Positions 59,898-64,000 of a stretch of 64,000 bases of DNA are shown one piece after another. A program made the translations under genes and the position numbers. The notes beneath the pieces are model-generated. The model searched no databases, was not told the DNA's origin, and saw only the letters and a list, made by a program, of their open reading frames with translations. The stretch is from Brienomyrus brachyistius. Its lineage: Eukaryota; Chordata; Actinopteri; Osteoglossiformes; Mormyridae. Every line of letters begins with the position of its first letter. Position 1 is the first letter of the stretch. The stretch is taken from assembly GCF_023856365.1 (NCBI RefSeq), contig NW_026042726.1, positions 1-64,000 of the forward strand, given 5' to 3'.

Positions 59898-61157
59898 AAG
59901 CCTGAGGCGACAGTGGCAAGGAAACTCCCTCTAGCAGGAAGAAACCTTGAGTGGAACCTAGACTCAGAAGGGGACCCCATCCTCCTCTGGGCGACCAAGG
60001 AGCATGAAACTGCATTTACATTGACATTCATTAGAGTTCATATAGTTATAAAGTCCCAGTTGGTTTCATGTAGTTATATCCAGGAGTCCAGGTGCGGGTT
60101 CACACGGTGTAGTCGGCTCGGTATCAGCTCGAAAAAGAGAAGATGGAGAAGAGTTATTGCCCTACACCTAACCGGCAGGACTAAAGCAACTATGACAGCC
60201 TGCCTAAAAGAGTGACCTGGAAGGAAGCACAGGCATGAGGGTTTACAGAGGTTTTGGCGTCAAGCCACCTCCCATCCACAGCTTAAGTGATCGGCGAGAG
60301 TGGCAGGACGACAGCACCAATCCCCCCTTTCCCCTTCAATCTCAAATAACTATGAACCTCCAGATTTCCCATTCACCTTAGAAAAGAAGATTTAACTATC
60401 CAAAAGACTGGCGAAAGAGGTACATCTTAAGCCTTGACTTAAAAGCAGAGATTGTGTCTGAGTTCCGAACACTAATAGGAAGTTTATTCCATAGCTGTGG
60501 TGCTTTATGAGCAAATGCTCTTCCCCCAAAGGTAATGTTCTTTATTCTGGGTACGGATAGAATACCTCCATCTCGTCATCTAAGTGTATGATTCGGAACG
60601 CAAATGAGGTCACTCACATACTGCGGTGCAAGACCATTTACAGCTTTATAGGTTAAGAGCAGTGTTTTGTAGTCAACACGAAATCTAACTGGCAGCCAGT
60701 GCAGTGAAGATAAAATTGGGGTAATATGATTATATGTTTTAGTTTAACTATTGCTAGTAGCGGTTCAATCAATGCTGGGAGCATCGCTGAATAATTTTGA
60801 TGGAACAGGGTCTAGCATACAAGTAGATGAATTTGAAGATAAAATTAAGTACATCAGTTCTGACTGGTTAACCAATATTCAATATTCAAAATGTTCTGTT
60901 TAATTGAGCATATTTTTGGTCAAAAAGTTTCATAAAGTCGTCACTGGAAAATAACCAGTGGTCTGGTTATTAGTCAGCTTGGACACCATAGTAAATAGGA
61001 ATCTAGGATTATTTTTGTTTATTTCAATTAGTTCTGATAGATACTAGATGATTTGGCGGCACTAAGAGCCTTTTTGTAGCTACCCATAGCCTCTTTCCAT
61101 GCTAGTTCGAACACCACTAGTTTAGTATGATGCCACTTACATTCTGTAAGGACATAA
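59898..61157 (-). pseudogene. L2-like LINE fragment, unit 7 copy
   Basis: Carries G at 60810, shared only with unit 1. Confidence 0.85.
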
Positions 61158-62348
61158 AACTTATAGGTCCTGCAGGCCCCAACTCTGATCAGCCTGCATC
61201 AGTCTATTTCAGAGCTCCGCTGGCCCAGGCAAGACTGGACTCAACTCGTCAAACCACCCCTTTTAAGGAAGGCAAAGGCCTGCCGGCTCCTGAGAGACTG
61301 GATAGGAATAACTGGAGCAGCACAGAAAAAGCAAGACCTTTCACCCCCGGAGTGACCAGAGTTCCACAATCAATCCACAGCAACAACAGCTGTCAGCCTC
61401 CAGACACAGACACCTTTTCCACTATAAACAGGATAACTCAGCACACATAGATGTTAGGGACAAATACACGCATGTTTGGTCTCGTTTGAATAGGCATGAG
61501 ACGAGGAGTATTATACTCTCAGATTTAAGGCAGTATAGCTTTTCCTAAGAGAAATACAGAAACTTCGGCTCAACCCACCAAACTGAGAGAGATTCTCTCA
61601 TGGTAGAACAAGGGAATTACAACCACCCCCTAAAGTGATCTGATTGGCTGGGGACTTGAGAACCAAGGTCAGCAATGCCCCTAAAATTAACCATTGACCG
61701 AAATTAGTCAGTCTTCAGAAACATGCCATCACCTGGTCTGGATACTTAAGGAAGGGCTTCAGAAGTAGTCGGGGAGTCACTCTGTAATCAGAGCTCCCGC
61801 AGAGAACTGGGTGAAAGTCTATCTGTAGTCAGATACTTTCCACAGAACTTTGTTCACTCTCAGCTGAGGAATGTGAATACATGATATGAAGACAACTGGA
61901 TCACAACTGGATCACGGGGGAATCATAAGCAGGGAAGAACACACAGGCAAACAGCAGCAGCAACATTAAAGGCAGGACTGAGAAGCACATTTATACAAGG
62001 CTAAGCAGGGAGCAAACTAGAGGCACCTGAAATGAGTAACACAAGGGCAGGAAGGAGAGGTAAAACAAACGCGGAACAGGCATGGCACGTTATACCACAC
62101 TAGGGAGGAAACGGGAGGTTCAGGAGGGCAGGGTGTGGCAGGGATCCGTTTCAAAATTTAATTTTGGCTTGTACAAACCTTGGTAAAAGCTGCAAAAGAT
62201 CGATCAACCACTTTCTGAGCTATTGTCTTAACAAACAAAGCATCTGTTGGGGTGGCGGTGTCTGGGGAATACCATGTGTAATACACCTTGTGAAGATTTA
62301 TATGTAAAACAAAATATTTTTTGATTCTATCACACATATAGAAATTAT

Positions 62349-62703
62349 CCATCCATCCATTTTCCAAACCGCTTATCCTATTGGGTCGCGGGGGGTCCGG
62401 AGCCTATCCCAGAATCAATGGGCACGAGGCAGGGAACAACCCAGGATGGGGGGCCAGCCCATCGCAGGGCACACTCACACACCATCCACTCACACACACA
62501 CACCTACGGGCAATTCAGCAACTCCAATTAGCCCCAGCATGTTTTTGGACTGTGGGGGGAAACCGGAGTACCCAGAGGAAACCCCACAACGACATGGGGA
62601 GAACATGCAAACTCCACACACATGTGACCCAGGCGGAGACACGAACCCGGGTCCCAGAGGTGTGAGGCGACAGTGCTAACCACTGCACCACCATGCCGCC
62701 CCT
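62349..62703 (-). mobile_element. SINE, unit 7 copy
   Basis: Identical to units 2, 4 and 5 in my reading. Confidence 0.9.
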
Positions 62704-64000
62704 TATAGAAATTATTCTAGGTTTAAATAGTAATTTAGCTGAGTAACTAGGCTGAAATTCTAGATAGTTGCAATTTTAAGAATTATTACTATTATTCACA
62801 GCTTTTAAGCATGCAGTTGGATGACGGATGGATGGATATTCAGCCACCAGAAATGCCAATTGTTGTTAAGAGGATCAAAGTCTGCAAAGTAGTATGCAGG
62901 GTTTAAGGCCAGAACACAGCATACTCTCCGACAGAAAGCATAAAGTTCACTGGGGGAATTTCTGTGGCCACTGCCTGAACAGCATGTGTGGAGAATGTTT
63001 ATGAGGGTCGAGCCATGCAGAGCTGCTGGCCCTGGCATGTAATGATGAATCACAAATCAGTTAAAAATCGGTGCAAATGCATGAAGATTTAAACCGGCTG
63101 ATGTGGAAAATGAATCACTATTGTAGGAGTACTTCACAGTACTTTAACAGAAAAACTGGTGTAATATTACATTTGATTTCACAATGTGAGTTTGACGTCA
63201 GATGTCACTGCGTATCACGTCGACATCGTACGTCAGTTTTTGGTTTTGAGCGAACGCGAGATGATGAATGAATTTGAAACTGAGGACGGCACAGTGGTTA
63301 GTGCTGGCTTCGGTCCAGGGCCCTTTCTGTGTGGAGTTCGCATGCTCTCCCCGTTTTCGCCGGGGACTCCAGGTTCCTCCCACGGTCCAAAAGCATGCAG
63401 GATAGGTTGACTGGTGAGTCTAAATTGGCCCTGTAGTTGTGTGAGTGTGTGCGACCTGCGGTGTGTAGGTGACTGCCTGGGCTTGGTTCCTGTCTGCGCC
63501 CCTTGTTCCCGGGATAGGCTCCGGTCTCCCCCGCGATCTCAGTTGGGATTAAGTGGTTTCAGAAAATGGATGGATGGACGCACCGCCCGATCTTCAATTG
63601 GCGGTGTGGCAGCATATTAGCTTTCCGGTAATCACAAACGAGGAGGAAACAGCGAGAAAAGCACAGACAAGACATAAACTGCATGCAAACATTGTAATAG
63701 ACTGATAACATACACAAACAGGTCCACTGGCACCACCGTGAGCTGAGTGAAGATTATTAAAAGGGCAAAGCACGCTAAAAAGCTGCACATGCAAACCTTA
63801 GCTTATTTATTTGATTTATTTTTTTTTATTTACTTATTTTGATTTGGGATTTTTTTCAACAGTATTTTATTCAAATTCAGTTGCACTGTTCACAACAGTG
63901 TCAACAGTTCAGAAAGATAAATATAAGAATATTTTTGAATATATTTGTCTGCAGCTCATTCTGCAAAAAATGAGAAAATTGTATCGTGAACTCAGAATCG

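Larger units (their letters stand above)
9181..64000. repeat. Tandem megasatellite array of ~9.3-10.1 kb composite units
   Basis: The sequence starting AAGCCTGAGGCGACAGTGG recurs at 9181, 19023, 28312, 30652, 40218, 49778 and 59898, always in the same orientation. Period lengths are 9842, 9289, 2340, 9566, 9560 and 10120 bp. Full units are near-identical. Their length differences equal multiples of 277 bp, apart from one 1-bp indel (unit 1) and one 6-bp indel (unit 5). The left edge interrupts an L2-like LINE 3' UTR. The right edge is beyond the window. Nothing inside is a host gene. Confidence 0.97.
59898..64000. repeat. Array unit 7, cut by the window edge
   Basis: The first 4,103 bp of a further unit. 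It has G at 60810, as in unit 1 (10093), unlike T in units 2-6. It carries the C insertion and the G (at the position of 11431) typical of units 2-6. Diverged SINE at about 63285-63578; the hAT-like end begins at about 63868. Confidence 0.95.

Noticed and set aside
9181..64000. rDNA, histone or snRNA gene array.
   Set aside because: No rRNA, histone or snRNA sequence is present in the unit.

Overview
The window is non-coding, repeat-dominated chromosomal DNA of a ray-finned fish, probably a teleost. The evidence is the repeat content: tRNA-headed SINEs with (GGATGGAT)n tails, CR1-like and L2-like LINE fragments, Gypsy LTR and integrase remains, Tc1/mariner ends, and hAT-like DNA elements in the forms common in fish genomes. 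I find no intact host protein-coding gene. Nearly every open frame is a broken transposon or an accidental frame inside a repeat. The species cannot be fixed from the sequence.

Left flank (1-9180) is a graveyard of nested elements. An inverted duplication of about 2.85 kb has two ~0.53 kb arms (679-1219 and 3009-3533) around a spacer, with SINE sequence at the inner ends of both arms. Next come minus-strand Gypsy-type integrase remains, a Tc1/mariner end, a TIR-bearing non-autonomous DNA element carrying a younger SINE (5631-5986), and a gag-like relic. A plus-strand CR1-like LINE (7455-9090) follows. It is split by a solo Gypsy-type LTR (7641-7905) and abuts a minus-strand L2-like LINE.

From 9181 to the right edge (54.8 kb) the window is one tandem array of a composite unit of about 9.3-10.1 kb: five full units, one severely deleted unit (28312-30651, 2,340 bp) and a seventh that runs off the window. 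In the places compared, units differ by a handful of single-base changes. Full-unit length differences are otherwise explained by the number of copies of an inner 277-bp tandem repeat at the unit's right end (3, 1, 2, 2 and 4 copies in full units 1, 2, 4, 5 and 6), apart from one 1-bp and one 6-bp indel. Each 277-bp repeat carries a tRNA-Glu(UUC)-like sequence with perfect pol III A and B boxes, a downstream T-run and a badly paired acceptor stem. There are 14 full copies and one truncated copy.

Each full unit contains, left to right: an L2-like LINE 3' fragment (minus), a stretch I cannot identify, a SINE (minus, 12-bp target-site duplication), a second diverged SINE, a hAT-like terminus, a LINE ORF2 C-terminal fragment, an intron-bearing hAT-like transposase relic (minus) containing a hAT-type MITE with a perfect 8-bp target-site duplication, a Tc1/mariner fragment, a stretch I cannot identify, and the 277-bp sub-array. 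The insertions predate amplification of the unit, and the near-identity of the copies shows that amplification or homogenisation is recent. The most notable object is this two-level (9.5 kb / 277 bp) megasatellite built on a tRNA-like element.
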